A stretch of 64,000 nt of DNA from Ilyonectria destructans (Eukaryota; Ascomycota; Sordariomycetes; Hypocreales; Nectriaceae), in contig JAHEWK010000005.1 in the NCBI GenBank assembly GCA_020740775.1, forward strand, positions 3,348,001 through 3,412,000. Direction: 5' to 3'. This document shows positions 1 to 11,847 of this stretch, in pieces. The notes beneath the pieces are model-generated. The model was not told the origin of the DNA and did no database searches. It saw only the letters and a program-made list of their open reading frames with translations. The translations under genes and the position numbers were made by a program. Within the stretch, counting starts at the first letter, position 1, and each line of letters opens with the position of its first letter.

Positions 1-565
1 TGTGGTCTCCCGAAAGCGAATCAAACGGGTTCTTGTCTGTGTATGAATTTTCCGGAACGCCTTGAGAGCTAGCCAGCGAGCGAAGAATGACCTGGCCGCC
101 GTCGTGACAATGCTTGGTGAAGCTCTTAAGAAGATCGTTGGATTCTTCTAGCCTCGGTAGGTATTTAATGACATCGCCATTGCCAAAGAGATGATCCTTG
201 GAGATGTTGAAAAACTCAGTGGTATCAGGCCGCTTGTCCTTGTCTGTGGCCTTGACAGTTCCTGCCGGCTTATATCCAAAAATGGATCGTCCCCGGTCAG
301 CCCTGTATTTCATCTTTTCTTCTGGAGGCTTGTTGAACGCTTCTTTCGAAAGCTCCAGCAGTTGATTACTTTCGGTAATAAGCTCCCGCCCTTCGCCAGA
401 GTCGGTAAGGTTCAGGTAGAAGAATCCATCTGTCCTAACAGCGTTCAATGCTCGAATCTCTTCGCCATGATCATGGTCAAGGATCTTCCTGAAAGAGATT
501 ACATCGATGTCAGCCAGAGGAACATCGTTGGGGAAGGCGGGCAGGTTTTCTGGTCCAGTGGGCAT
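1..565 (-). CDS. 2-oxoglutarate/Fe(II)-dependent oxygenase, N-terminal part (cut by window edge)
   Basis: An uninterrupted minus-strand frame starts with ATG at 565-563 and runs off the left edge after 188 codons without a stop. The N-terminal reading has the pattern of the DIOX_N domain of isopenicillin-N-synthase-like oxygenases: a short lead with 'PLADIDVISF', then 'VRTDGFFYLNL' (the usual 'GFF.l.nhg' strand), a helix 'LLELSKEAFNKPPEEKMKY', and 'IFGYKPAG' (the usual 'GY...G' motif). The Fe-binding HxD...H triad and the 2-oxoglutarate Arg lie outside the window, so activity cannot be judged. Such enzymes hydroxylate or desaturate small molecules. It is divergent from the ring-cleavage dioxygenase gene at 1405, with which it may share a promoter region. 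The family call is fairly sure; the substrate is unknown. Confidence 0.75.
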   Translation of the reverse strand, partial: MPTGPENLPAFPNDVPLADIDVISFRKILDHDHGEEIRALNAVRTDGFFYLNLTDSGEGRELITESNQLLELSKEAFNKPPEEKMKYRADRGRSIFGYKPAGTVKATDKDKRPDTTEFFNISKDHLFGNGDVIKYLPRLEESNDLLKSFTKHCHDGGQVILRSLASSQGVPENSYTDKNPFDSLSGDH

Positions 566-1404
566 GTTGGCCGGCAAGAATAAATTTCGTTATCTTTCGT
601 TATCTTTAGAGTGAGGCTAATGCGTAACTAGCAATCCGTTTTCGTTATCAGTGATGTCGAGTATTTATCATCGTCGAGGCCGTCCCCAATACGTACGTCC
701 CCAATACAAAGTTGTCTTGGATTACGTCGAAACGTGAAAATGAATTGAACATCACTGCGGGGCAACTCTCCAACTCTTGGGTGGGTGATTCTTTTTCCCC
801 GGCATTTTCAATATTACACCGAAGCACGGTGTAAAACTTCTCCGGCCCCAAGTTTGTTCGAGACCAGGCCGCGCGACCAAGTGGCTGAGAAAATTGGCTT
901 TATGCAACGTCTGTGTTGATCAAGTGGATGCGCTTGGAAGTAAGACGTCATCCGGGGCAACAAATTTGGTGGGATAGATGTGCATGCAATCATGCCCGTA
1001 AGGCGGCGATTCTGTGTCATGGCATGAATGTTCCTCCACAGGCTCCTTGTGTCCGCATTTGGAAAATTGACAGGATTAAGTAGGGTCCGCGAGAGGTTCT
1101 AACCGTTTCCACCTAACATCATTCCGGCCTTGTTCCGAAGAAATGGAACGATCAGATAGCTCCGCAATTTGTCCAAATAAGAAAAAAAGCCTCGCATGGT
1201 TTGGTGGCAAGCATTTGCCGGTTCTTCACTATTTTCATTAACCTGAGACCAATATTTATTTGATTTGAGGCCTCATCATCGAGCCGGCCTTAGATCTAAG
1301 TGAGTGACAGCGTCGGACCCAAGGGCAGCTTAATCCTTCATCGCTTATGCAAGCCTTACACGTCAAATCATCTCTCGGCCTCTCTGTAAACAAGTATTTT
1401 CAAA
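566..1404. other. Intergenic region between divergent oxygenase genes
   Basis: No convincing gene. This 0.84 kb separates two divergently transcribed genes and probably carries both promoters. A 14-bp tandem duplication (unit containing CGTCCCCAATAC) lies near 681-707, and a short TTATCTTTCG/TTATCTTTAG direct repeat lies near 589-609. Small open frames on the minus strand (648-1020) have no recognisable content. Confidence 0.6.
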
Positions 1405-3197
1405 ATGGTAGCTGAGACTCTAGATGTCAGTGCCTCTAATGGAACCCCAGTGCCAAAGGAGTTACCTGTGCCACATGACCGAGTCTTTCACTTCACCGAC
1501 CTTGGTCTCACCAAACCTCAGCGAGTTGGAGATCCGTACGACTACCAAGCAGGGTTCGGCAACCACTTTGAATCAGAACTCATCCCCGGGACGCTCCCAA
1601 TCGGCCAGAGCCACCCACACGTCTGCCGCTTCAGTTTGTACACGGAAGTGTTGACAGCCTCCGCCTTCGCTGCGCCTCGGCACTCCAACTTCACAACGGT
1701 TCTGTATCGAACCCGCCCAAGCTGCGCAAGTGGTGAGTGTTTGCCTGCTTGACGTGGCAAGTATCTCGCACTAATATGGGAGCTAGATTACGAAGTCGAG
1801 GTCGAGACTCGGGCAAAATGGGAGACTTGTTTTCTCGCAAGCAACCCCAAAGTGACCATGGTAGCCTCGCAGCTAGAGTGGAGACCGTTTGATCTCCCAG
1901 AGGGGCAGACCGACTTTATAGATGGTGTCAATACCCTCGGTGGCAATGGAGACGCAAACCTTCGAGATGGCATAGCGCTTCACATCTTCACCGTCAACTC
2001 CAAGATGGATCACCGCGCAATTGCAAACGCAGATGGAGAGGCATTGATTGTGGCACAGCTGGGTAACTTGGACATCCAGACTGAGCTGGGTAAGTTGTAT
2101 CTCCAACCGGGAGAGATCTGTATCATACCCAGAGGCATCAGACACTGCGTCAATCCCGCAGAGGGCACTAGGGAGGCTCGAGGATATATCGTGGAGGTAT
2201 TTGGAAGTCGATGGCAGCTTCCGGAGCTGGGTCCGATTGGTAGCCATGGACTTGCGAACAAACGAGATTTCCTCACGCCCGTGGCTTTCATCGACGAGAA
2301 ACTTCATGAGCCTTGGCAGATCTTCACCAAGATTAATGGCGCATACAACGTTCGATCCCAGGATCACAGCCCATTCGACGTTGCTGCATGGCAGGGAAAT
2401 TGCGTGCCGTACAAGGTATTTTCCATTCCGTCCTCTTTTTCTGGTGCCCAGTTGTTCATTTGCTCTCCCCCAGTACGACATGACGAAGTTCGTCTCGGTA
2501 AGCTCGGTCTCAGTCGATCATACAGACCCATCGATTTACACAATTCTCACCGCACCTTCCCGCGATCCACACACACCTCTAGCCGACTTCCTGTGGTTTG
2601 GGCCACATTGGGACGTTGCCTTGAACACTTTTAGGCCGCCTTATTTCCACAGAAATGCTGCTTCAGAATTCCTAGCCAATATTTATTCCAATAATCTCAG
2701 CGGCGGCCGCTCGAGCAACTTTAAGTCTGGTGGAGGAAGCTATGAAGCGGGTCATATCCCCCACGGAGGGTTTACGCCTGCATACTTTACTGAGATGAAG
2801 AAAATGGAGAACGAGCCCAGAATTATCTTCCCAGGTACGCCCTTCCAACTTTCTTTCTTGTAAGGCCACCGCTAACTCATCATTACTTTTAGCCTACCTG
2901 ACCTTCATGTTAGAAAGCAGCCGCTCTTTCTTGTTCACCGAGTGGAGCTTAAGCCTTGGAAAGCGCGAGGGCACTGATTCAAATATCTGGGAAAAGTTCC
3001 CCGTGAGTACCGTCTAGAATATCCTCATGCGGTGTTCACTGTCTGACCCGAGACAGGACCGATTCTCCACAGATCCTACCGTGCAGAAGCTGCTCGCACA
3101 AACGAAGGCTACAAAAGCTGCCAGGAAGGCCAGGGATGAGCCATTGTTCCATGACGACAGATTGGAAGAGTATGTGAAGGGGACATCTGAGATTTGA
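1405..3197 (+). CDS. Homogentisate 1,2-dioxygenase-family enzyme (divergent paralogue, hmgA-like)
   Basis: Five exons: 1405-1732, 1787-2415, 2474-2834, 2893-3002 and 3057-3197, giving 522 aa. All four introns (54-58 bp) are GT-AG and keep the frame. Family signatures include 'GFGNHFESE' near the N-terminus, 'FGSRWQLPELGPIG', 'DHTDPSIYTILTA', and the iron-binding region: His378 in 'PPYFHRN', Glu384 in 'SEF', His416 in 'PHGG'. The first two ligands are 6 residues apart, as in known homogentisate dioxygenases. The known enzyme opens homogentisate to maleylacetoacetate in Phe/Tyr catabolism. This copy differs: it is longer than the usual ~440 aa, it has about 45 residues before the 'GFGN' motif, its C-terminus is extended and basic, and the Cys-Met after 'HRN' in the classical enzyme is Ala-Ala. 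It may act on a related dihydroxyaromatic acid. The next two genes downstream are a regulator and a 2-hydroxyacid dehydrogenase. Confidence 0.85.
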
Positions 3198-3770
3198 CCG
3201 GGGTGCTCGACAACTACGAATGGATCCTTGCAGCCGCGGTTGGGAGAGCCTGCCTGGGGAATATGGCAATAGTAGTGTCAATATTAGTATAGTTTTATTG
3301 AACAGTCACGAATCCACAGCCGAATGGTAGGCGAGCACCGAAGAACGGCCGCCTATTATCAGTTCCGGGTAGCTTTCATCGCGTCCATGATGACCTGTAC
3401 GATGATCTATACGATGACCTGTCACTGATTTAGCTCGAAGATCTGTGTTTAGCTAGCCTTTCGCTCTGTGAAGGCTTGTCGGCTCCCACGCTTGGTCTCG
3501 GGGGCCGAGATTTCCGAATTCCGAGGCTACATCATAATCTTGGGTAACTCTACATCCTTCCCCGCACGTCCCAATTCGGATCATTCCCCGCCATTCATGT
3601 TGTAGTAGGTGGGTAGGGGGCGAGGTGGTGATTACTGATAAGACGGCTCCGGTTCGTCAGTCTATACCTAGGTGCAACAATTTATCCGGCAGCTCGCTGG
3701 ACTTCGTTGTCAGGTCGGTCTTAGGCTGTGAAACTCTGTCTAAACAACCAGCAAAATCATTCGAAAGATC
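3198..3770. other. Intergenic region upstream of Zn2Cys6 regulator
   Basis: No gene seen. It contains a short imperfect direct repeat of the type GATGACCTGTAC at about 3389-3423 (three degenerate copies), and probably the terminator of the ring-cleavage gene and the promoter of the regulator. Confidence 0.5.
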
Positions 3771-6022
3771 ATGAACATGGCTGTTGACCAATTTGCTGGC
3801 TCGCCGGGCGCCATAGCTACGAACTCGAGCAACGGAATGTCAACAGGACGAGCTTGCGCACCTTGTCGGAGGAAGAAGATCAAATGCGACGCCATGAAGC
3901 CCTTGTGTTCGCCTTGCGCCGCCGCGAACCTCACTTGTCAGTTCACAGACGTGCGGAAAACAGGTTTACCAAAGGGCTACGTTAAGAGCCTTCAAGAATC
4001 AATTCGTAAGCATCCTCTCGACCCCTTCGGGTTTTGTAGGCCGGTCTGTTGATTAAGATTCCCCAGTTGTCCTCCGGAAGGAGAATGACGAACTCCAGGA
4101 AAGGATACGTCGAGGTTGTACAGGCAAAGACTGTGTCTTCGCTGAGCAAGCAAGTACTGAAGGAGACAACCCTATCCCGATCGTCCAAGAGCATGGTGTA
4201 TCTCCCGCGTTGAGCAAGGCCGGGACTGAAGTCTTCATGCGAGATCCATTCAAGTCAGCCTCAACTGTTATCACCGATCTGCTGACTCAACAAGAACGAG
4301 ACTCATTGTCAGTCGCCTATGAGTCCGTTGGCGGAATTGGCGCTATTTCTAAATGAGCCAGGTGCTAATAATTGGACTGCAGGCAATTCCTATACTTCAG
4401 CTGTTGCCATCCCTTTATTCCGATTATACATAAGCCTACCTTTCGAGCCACAGAAGACAATATTCATCTCACCATGTCCATGTATGCACTAGCTTGCAGA
4501 CATGACGAAAATCTTACCGATCATGCAGATGTTATGTACGGCTTAGCAAAGCAGGCAACCCAAGCAACCCTATTATCTCCAAACATGGAAACTCTTCACT
4601 CTTTACTACTACAAGTGGTTTACGAGATCGGCCATCCTAATACAGCGCTCACAGCAGTGAACACTCTTGGCTCCGCCATTGCGCTTACAAATGCGTTCCT
4701 TTTAATGAAAATTGACGAAGAGCCCTTTCGGCCATCGGTTCGGTGGTTGCAAAAGCCGACGAGCTGGGTCGTTGAAGAGGGCCGTCGGCGCACAGCCCTG
4801 ATGACCTTTGCTCTAGACCAGTGGTTGTCCACGATTACGGAGAGAACCTCCGGAATGCCCTCCGTCACGTGTATTAAGCTCCTGTTACCAGTGCGTGATG
4901 ACGTCTGGTTCGCCATGGTATGCAAAGCTGTCCACTATGTTATATCTTATGACCAGTGTGATGATACTCATCCTCCTGACATTGACTCGCAGGGACCTGA
5001 ACGCCCGAAAACCAATGAAATTACGCCAGTAAACGCGGTCCGCGATGACGGGCCTTTTGCCCGGTTTATACAAATCTTGGGTATTTACGGAATGATCAAT
5101 CGCTACCGACAGCAATATCTCTCGCGTGGCGGTCTCGGTGCCGAAAGCGTTGAGCTGCGGAGGATTGATAATCTAATACAGTGTTTTCTGCAGGCATTCC
5201 CGGGGCAAGTTGAAAAGGATTTCCCCACAGGTGATGAGAATTTGCTAGATGCAACTGTCCTCACTCTTGCTCACGGGTTGGTCCACCAAACTGGCTACTG
5301 AAGGCAAAGAAATATCCACTGATGAGTGAATTCACAGGGGTGCCTTATTACTACACAATTTCACGTGCTCTAGCAAGGTTGCGGAGCTATCAAAGTTCTC
5401 GAGGCAAAAATCATCGAGCCACGCGGAGGAGATACTAGACATCGCCTTTGCAATACAGGATAGCCCAGGTCTGGGAAATTACATGCTCCCGCACTGTTTA
5501 ATTCTTGCAGCTCGAGTTCGGCTCTACAACCTCTACCAACAAAAGGGCCATTACCGCGGTCGGGATATGAACCTCCTTATCAAGTGTTTACTCACTTTCG
5601 GGAGGTGCTGGGGATTACAAGGTAGGCACTTCACCCCATATTAGTATGAGTATGCTCCTAACCCTACGGTTACAGACAAGCTAGCTCACCACGTTGCGTG
5701 CATTCGGGATGGCGACATGCTCTTTTCTGAGCCGCTGACCACGTTCGAGCCTACTCTGAAGCAAGGCATGAAACCGTTGCGGCACCCTATTGTATCCGTT
5801 GTTCGCTGCCAATCACCGGGTCTTCAAAATTCACACAGCACATCGGGTCATTCGGAGGCAGTGCATCAAGTGACGGCATGCTCAACCATGGGTTCCAGTA
5901 CTGACGTTGTGATGAGTGAAAACGTTGAAAATGACATAAATCATTCGCATGAAGTCTCCGAACAAGAAGGAAATTGGCTTGAGCTCATACATATTTTCGA
6001 TGGATACTTAGATAGTACATAA
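3771..6022 (+). CDS. Zn2Cys6 fungal-specific transcription factor
   Basis: Predicted exons are 3771-4005, 4067-4307, 4383-5276, 5338-5621 and 5676-6022 (666 aa, frame kept throughout). The N-terminal zinc binuclear cluster has Cys29, 32, 39, 46, 49 and 56 (CAPC...KIKC...CSPC...C). It is followed by a basic linker and a short heptad-like segment spanning the first splice junction, as in dimerising Gal4-type regulators. The middle region carries the fungal_trans pattern ('YFSCCHPFIPIIHKPTF', later 'GRRRTALMTFALDQWLS'). It acts in the nucleus. Its position between the ring-cleavage dioxygenase and the 2-hydroxyacid dehydrogenase suggests it is the local pathway regulator; this is inference. Exon 2/3 and 3/4 donors (GTCAGT, GTTGGT) are weaker than the others and could be misplaced by a few bases. 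Confidence 0.8.
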
Positions 6023-6106
6023 ACCCTTCAAGCTATTGTTTGAGGAAGGCCGGACATATCCTCGACAGATATCTTCCTCCCATAAGGGATGTATCTGTAG
6101 CCAAAT

Positions 6107-7812
6107 CTATAGCTTGCTGACGTTTAGTTCTTTACCCAGGCCAAAGTTCAGATGCAATGGTAATTCTCGCTCCAATACAGTGGTGTTCACGTAGCTGGGA
6201 TTCAACTGCTCCAAACTTGTGATCCCAATTAGTCTCATGGTTGTTTCAATCTCCTCGCTGAGAACTAAATCGACGAAAGATCTCATGGTTAGTAACGGAC
6301 ACTTCTAATAGATGCTCTTCGAAGATGAAAAAAGGTAAGACTCACTCTGTATGGCTTTCAAAACCCCCCCAGTGCCGTACTGTAGCGAGTACATGAAGGG
6401 CCTCCCTATTGCTACACCAGTAGCACCGAGGGCAATTGCCTTAAGTATGTCCGCGCCTCTCCGCACCCAGCCGTCGAGGTAGATTTCCACTTTCCCTAGG
6501 ATCTCGGGATGAAAACGATGGATTTCAAGCAGGACACGAAGTGAGCTTGGAGCATCATCACACTGCCGACCCCCGTGATTGCTCAGATATATCGCGTCAA
6601 CCCCAGCCTGCACTGCCATCACAGCATCTTCAACAGTCTGAATACCTTTGAGAACTACTGGTCCGGTCTCTGCACCCCAAGCCTCCCGAATCCATGGAAG
6701 ATCGTCCCAGCTCAAGGTTGACGAGCAGTGGCCGCGAAGCACAGGGGCATCTCCTAGGGACTCAGAACGACGCTGCCAATCCACCAGGGCTCCATTTGAT
6801 CGACCAGCAAGGTAGTCTTGCTCTGCCCTGTATCTCTCATCCTCCTCTCGTTTCCCAACCACTGCTGTGTCGACTGTGATGAGCAGGGCCTTGAATCCCA
6901 GCTTCCGAGCCATGGTTAATAACTCGATTGTGCGCTTCTTATATTTAGCGACATATAGTTGAAAGAACATGCAGCCTTGCCCACCCTGCAAGTTTTCAAA
7001 GTTCAAACATTCGGCCAGCTCGGCGTGCGGGAATGAGGCAAAGGTACTGGGGCAATATGGAATCCCAGCTCGCGCAGCCCCTCTGACGAGACAGAGTTCA
7101 CCATCTGGATGGACCAGAGTTGCCCTTGCTGCAGGCGCGATGAAAAACGGCAGCGAGCTCGCGTGACCCAGCATTGCTCGCCGTAGGTCGACCCTCTTTA
7201 CGTCTCGCATGACTCGAGGCCGAAATGTGACCTTCTTCCAGTCTTGTTGATTGTTTCGTAGTGATCCCAATCCATCCGAGGCTGAGTGAAAATAAGTCCA
7301 GGCTTGTTTTGGGATGGCTATCGCAGCAGCAGCTTCAATGTCATCGAGACATAGGCATAGAGATATTGGTATTTTCTCCTTCTTCGCTTTCGGCTGTTGG
7401 TTTTCTTTCGGGCCGGCAGTTGTCGTCGCATCGATTGCCTTTGCTGCAGACACATCCACAGGTCCGAGTTGTTTGTCTAGATGACAAGATATCTTGTCAG
7501 CATATTCGACGAGTACAATAGCCAACGGATCAGGGTGTGCTCATACTCTGCGGTAGAAATTTTTCTATTGTGCCCTTAGAGTGGAACATATTATACTCCT
7601 CGGTTGCATCCTGCTTCATTCTCAGCATCCTAAAGCCTGTCATAATGTTGAGATTTTGAGAGGCTTACTTTGCCTGCGTACTTCAGAATGGAGCTAACTC
7701 CACCAGGGTGACTTTCCAAAAAGCCTGTCACATCGTAGACATTGCCTTCCACTACCACCCAGCACGAGTTGCGGGTGTCGTGCTTGGCAACTTCTTGATC
7801 ACTAATGACCAT
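6107..7812 (-). CDS. Flavocytochrome b2-type FMN-dependent 2-hydroxyacid dehydrogenase
   Basis: Exons on the minus strand: 7812-7669, 7610-7547, 7476-6346 and 6264-6107 (498 aa). The N-terminus is a cytochrome b5 domain: heme ligand His in 'HPGG' and the second His in 'MFHSKG'. The rest is the FMN alpha-hydroxyacid dehydrogenase barrel, with 'FIAPAA', 'FQLYVAK', 'LLITVDTAV', 'VVLKGI' (FMN-binding Lys) and 'YLSNHGGRQ' (catalytic His and substrate-carboxylate Arg). Known members oxidise L-lactate, mandelate or related 2-hydroxyacids and pass electrons to cytochrome c. An earlier in-frame ATG at 8037 would add 75 residues, but the b5 domain begins naturally at 7812, and I see no clear mitochondrial presequence in the extra part. 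The substrate is unknown. Next to a homogentisate-dioxygenase homologue, an aryl-lactate or mandelate-type substrate is an attractive guess. Confidence 0.85.
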
Positions 7813-8452
7813 CCTTGTATGTGGGAGGAAATAAAGCACGGAACGTCCGGGCACTAGATGCCGTGCGAGCTTGGGTAATTCAGGCAATCTGCACGGCGGT
7901 ACAGGTGCGTCAGAGTGATGGTCGCGCGTGACAAAATTGTTTCTGGTTGGCCTGTTGGCGTCTTTAAACATGAATGGTCTGGTGCGGAGATATAGACATG
8001 AGATTGGTGGACAGCAGGAGGGCAAACGCTGCATCATTGGCCGTAGATACGTGATTTAGTATTGTGCCGACATTGTCGACACGCCCAATATTATTCCGGG
8101 TGGACCCATAAACGAGATTTCGCTTTCTTCATTATGCCGTGCGGACCAATGGTCCCAACAATTTTACCTCTTACATTATTAAATTACATCTAACTTTAAT
8201 CACCAAAATAGGCCAGCAGGCATTATCGCGTCCCAGCGAAATCAATCATCTGGTTTGAATCTACTATGTATTTCCGGCGGTAAAATTATTCTCGTCTTCG
8301 ACAATCATCCTGGTTGATCAAAGCGAGACAACCTGGCCTGTAAACATACCCCCTTTTGAGAAATCACATGCGGTCAATCCACATGCTTTCGGCGAGCCGG
8401 CGGACCAGCGTGTCCTCAAACTTGCTTGCCTAAGTCTTCACTAACAAGGAGC
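7813..8452. other. Intergenic/promoter region of the flavocytochrome gene
   Basis: It separates two minus-strand genes. Part of it (to 8037) is open in the flavocytochrome frame but looks like 5' leader. No other gene or repeat recognised. Confidence 0.5.
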
Positions 8453-9966
8453 TCATAAAGTGTATCTAAAGGAATCCAACCCTTCAATAACTTTCTTGCC
8501 ATTGTCAGCAAACTTGTTGTCCCGTCTCATTGATAGCGTGAGAATTGCAACCAGGAGGAGGATTAGGGAATTGGCAACCATGAGCGCAATCAGACCCGGC
8601 ACATAGGATGGCGCGTCTTGAGACCTGAAAACCAATGATCCAGCTATAGCGCCCACTCCAGATCCTCCAACTAAAGAGGCTGAGCAAAAGGCCCTTCTCC
8701 ATTGACCGCGGATGTTAGTTGTCTGATAGGTGATGATAGCCGGGATTTGTGGGTAAGCTCCCATGGACGCTAGGAATACCCCGAAGAGACGAATGCCTGG
8801 CGTTTTGACGAATCCCACAATCGGAGCGCCGATGAGGACGAGAACAGCGTTAATTGCGATCCAAAGTCCTCGAATTTGGTATCTGTCTCCCAATTGGCTC
8901 TCGACGAACATGACAATTCCTGAGGCGATCTGTGGTGGAGCTGTGAGGCATTGGGCTTTGGTAACCGAATATCCCAGGCCTTTCCGAAGAATAATAGGAA
9001 GAAAATAAGTGAGACCATAGGTTGGTAGGGCTGATAGGAGGAAGAGCGACGAATACATCCAAATCTTGACATCCAGAGCATTTGACAGGTAATCTCGCCA
9101 GCTGAAAGGCTCCGGAATAACGTCCTTGCGGTCATCTTCGATACAGGCCACGACGTATTCGACCTCTTCGGTGTTCAGAAACTTGAAGGATTTGGTAGCC
9201 TTGTCCGGGAAGTCGACGAGGACCCAGAAAGCGACCATTGCGATGGCGAATGTGATGACGCCTTCCATGATGAATATCCATCGCCAGCCTCTGATCCCCG
9301 CTGTTCCGTCCATTTTCATGAGACCGAACGCCAGAATACCTGCAAATGCAGAAATCACAATTCCAATCATGTAGTAGTAGGACACGCGTCGTTGCGTCTC
9401 ACGGCGGGTAACCCAACTAGACAGCAAGTAGATGCTGCTGGGAAATGATCCAGACTCGAGGATTCCCAAGACGAGTCGAAGGGCAACCAGCTGGTTCCAG
9501 TTCTTGACAAAGCCAATTCCAACCAAGATAGCTCCCCAGGACATGCATATACAGGTTATGAACACTCGGGGGCCAATTTTACGAATTGCCACCGTTGCCA
9601 AAGGCTGGAACAAAATGTAGGTCGGGAAGAACACCTTAGGTACCACGTTAACCCCAAGCCAGAACCCGGTACGAGGACAGTCGAACTAACCAAAACAGCT
9701 ACCGAGTACCTAGCCCCTTTGAGGTCTAGGTCTTCAGTCATGCCAGCCACGGCTGCCAAGCCAAGGTTGTTTCTATCCGAGATGGAGATGATGTAGATGA
9801 CGGCAAGCATTACAACAACTCGCAGGTTGACCCGACGCATGACCCTTTTTCTGTGTTCGGGCGTTAAAGCCACCAATCGAGGGTCATGGTTGTCAATTGA
9901 AACCGTTTCCGCAAACACCTCCTTTGGCTTTTCGGCCGCGATAGGTTCCGTGTGAGAAGTCATCAT
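8453..9966 (-). CDS. MFS transporter, anion:cation symporter (ACS; allantoate/nicotinate-like) family
   Basis: Two exons on the minus strand, 9966-9691 and 9634-8453, joined across a 56-bp GT-AG intron; 485 aa, about twelve hydrophobic segments. The first start codons are tandem ATGs at 9966 and 9963; a GTG further upstream is not needed. Family features are the acidic/polar N-terminus, 'YIISISDRNNLGLA' after the first helix (the 'D+.N...A' motif), 'LRLVLGILESGSFPSSIYLLSSWVTRRE' across helices 4-5 (written here by its key parts R, G, E-S/G, W, E) and 'GWRWIFIMEG' between helices 5 and 6. This is the Dal5/Tna1/Vht1-like fungal family, which imports small organic anions (allantoate, nicotinate, biotin, aromatic acids). 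It sits at the plasma membrane. In this neighbourhood it could import the substrate of the adjacent catabolic enzymes; that is inference. Confidence 0.85.
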
Positions 9967-11847
9967 AGGCACAGTGATGTCAAGTAATCAAAGAAATCCC
10001 TGTCGAGCCCAACAAGAGCGGAGAGACGGTTGAGTTTATACGGAGAGGAAACATTCAAGATCGGACGAAAGTACGATCTGCGGATGCGGGGGTGGGGAGA
10101 CGGCATATGGGACCATTGGAATGTGGGGAGACTCCAATAACCAGGAAACTACAACTTATTAAACCCGTCACTGGTAGCGGGGAAATGCGCTTTGTTTAGA
10201 AGGATTCGATTTAGCCAGATTTGTTGTGACCACGTCGACAACATTTGCCTCACTCCTGTCGATCCCTTGGGCGTCTTTGTATTGCGGTGGCGGCTTACCC
10301 CGAGCCTGAACTAACACATCTCCGTGGTGACTAGCAGCTGACACTTTGTCAGGTAGATGGCGAAATATTGATATCAATAACATCAGCATGTAGTTTAACA
10401 CGGACCCAAATCACGACTAGCTTAATTAGTATGGCGCAATGTTGATGTTGTCGTCCGTTGTACTCAGACTTGTCGGGTTGTGCGTACGGCTTCATTATTG
10501 TGGGTAGTTGAAAGCAAAACACATAACACAGAAACACATATCCAATCTGCAGACGATCGTTTATGCTTACGCCGTAACCGCTGCGCCCATCGGGCGAATT
10601 GTCTTGTTCACCAAAGGGCTGTATCATCAGGCCGCAGAAACTCGGCCTCTGTGCGGTGTCCCTGTGCAGCCTTCACCAATGCGGATCTAGAGATAATTTG
10701 GTACCGGGATAGCGTGCCCACTAATGATTTCTTGCGGGCGCAACCTACACTAGCAAGATTTAGTGAGGAATCAGGGCACATGTGATTTCTCCGGGCACGC
10801 CTCTGCGGAAGACAAACCCGCCCCGCATCGGGATAATATTCATAGAGTATAGGGAGGCTACCTCTCTCCCATGCACCGAATACCTTTTCACGGCCAAAGT
10901 TTTCGTTACAGCGAACTAGCCGCGACTAGGTTTTGTCGCTAAGCTTAATGAGGGATGCTTGATCCCTGACAAGCGTGAATCTCTCCAAGGGGAAGAGGCA
11001 GACCACAAGCGGTATCTCGCATTAGAGGAGACCAATGGTCGAAAAAAAATAAAGGAAACACTGTTTTATTATCATCGTCCACACGTAGTGTTCAGAGTTG
11101 ATATGTTTGTTTGTTTGTTTGTTTCATTTCCGTCCTGAAGGTCAAAGACCCACACGATCCCCTTCTGCGGCACAAGGACGTGCTAGTCTAGTTACATACA
11201 TGATTTATGGTTGCCTCAGAGTTCTCGGCGTCCTCCACCACTTTGCAGCTATCTAGCAATTCTGCGGCTCTAGGGCCTATTGCGGTTCGGCCCCGGCCCC
11301 GTCCGCGGTGGCTAGGGGCTGTACATAAAGAGTGTATATTGTGTTATCAGCAGCTAAGAGGGCTGTGTTTATATAGGGAAAGTACTGGGGGTAAAAGCTG
11401 GGTTGAGATCTTCCTTCTGTGACTGTGAAAATGATGCCGTCTGCCAGGGTGTGTAATAAAGCTAGCTACAGGTCAGGGTCTCTTAATCTTATTATCTTCT
11501 GATCTTGCGATTAGGTCTGCTTGCGGCAGCAGAGTTGATATGTTATTCTGTGGGCACCTGACCCTAGGGTAGGAACCGGGTCCTGATGCCTCTGGCCAAC
11601 GTGTGTTTTGTGTACGCCACTTTAAAAGAAACAATGCCTTGTAACTTATAGTTGATTTAAATTTCTTTCCATGTCTCATACAACCAGACAGCTCCTCAAA
11701 AAGCAAGTTCTGACTCTAGAGCCTCATTGTATTAAGCAGGTGAAATTTTCACCAACAGCCACACCACAAACAAAAAACAACTCATCTAAGCTTGTGTTAG
11801 ATGCGCTAGTAAAAAGTAAGCGTGTTGATTCCATGCAAATATTTTGC
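9967..11847. other. 1.9 kb gene-poor stretch between MFS and ALDH genes
   Basis: No gene that I trust. It contains a (GTTT)5 run at 11105-11124. The part from about 11300 to 11620 has an LTR-like look (TATATAGGG box, then a GTGTAATAAAG-like segment) and could be a solo LTR, but I see no second copy in the window. Small open frames at 10168-10785 have no recognisable content. Confidence 0.4.
11105..11124. repeat. (GTTT)5 microsatellite
   Basis: Five perfect GTTT units followed by CATTT. A simple sequence repeat with no evident function. Confidence 0.9.

Noticed and set aside
7813..8037. Upstream ATG at 8037 as start of the flavocytochrome, giving a mitochondrial presequence
   Set aside because: The extra 75 residues contain acidic residues and prolines, and the cytochrome b5 domain begins naturally at 7812. 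It cannot be excluded fully.
10168..10785. Overlapping small open frames on both strands
   Set aside because: No recognisable content, no splice signals that join them, and non-ATG starts in part.
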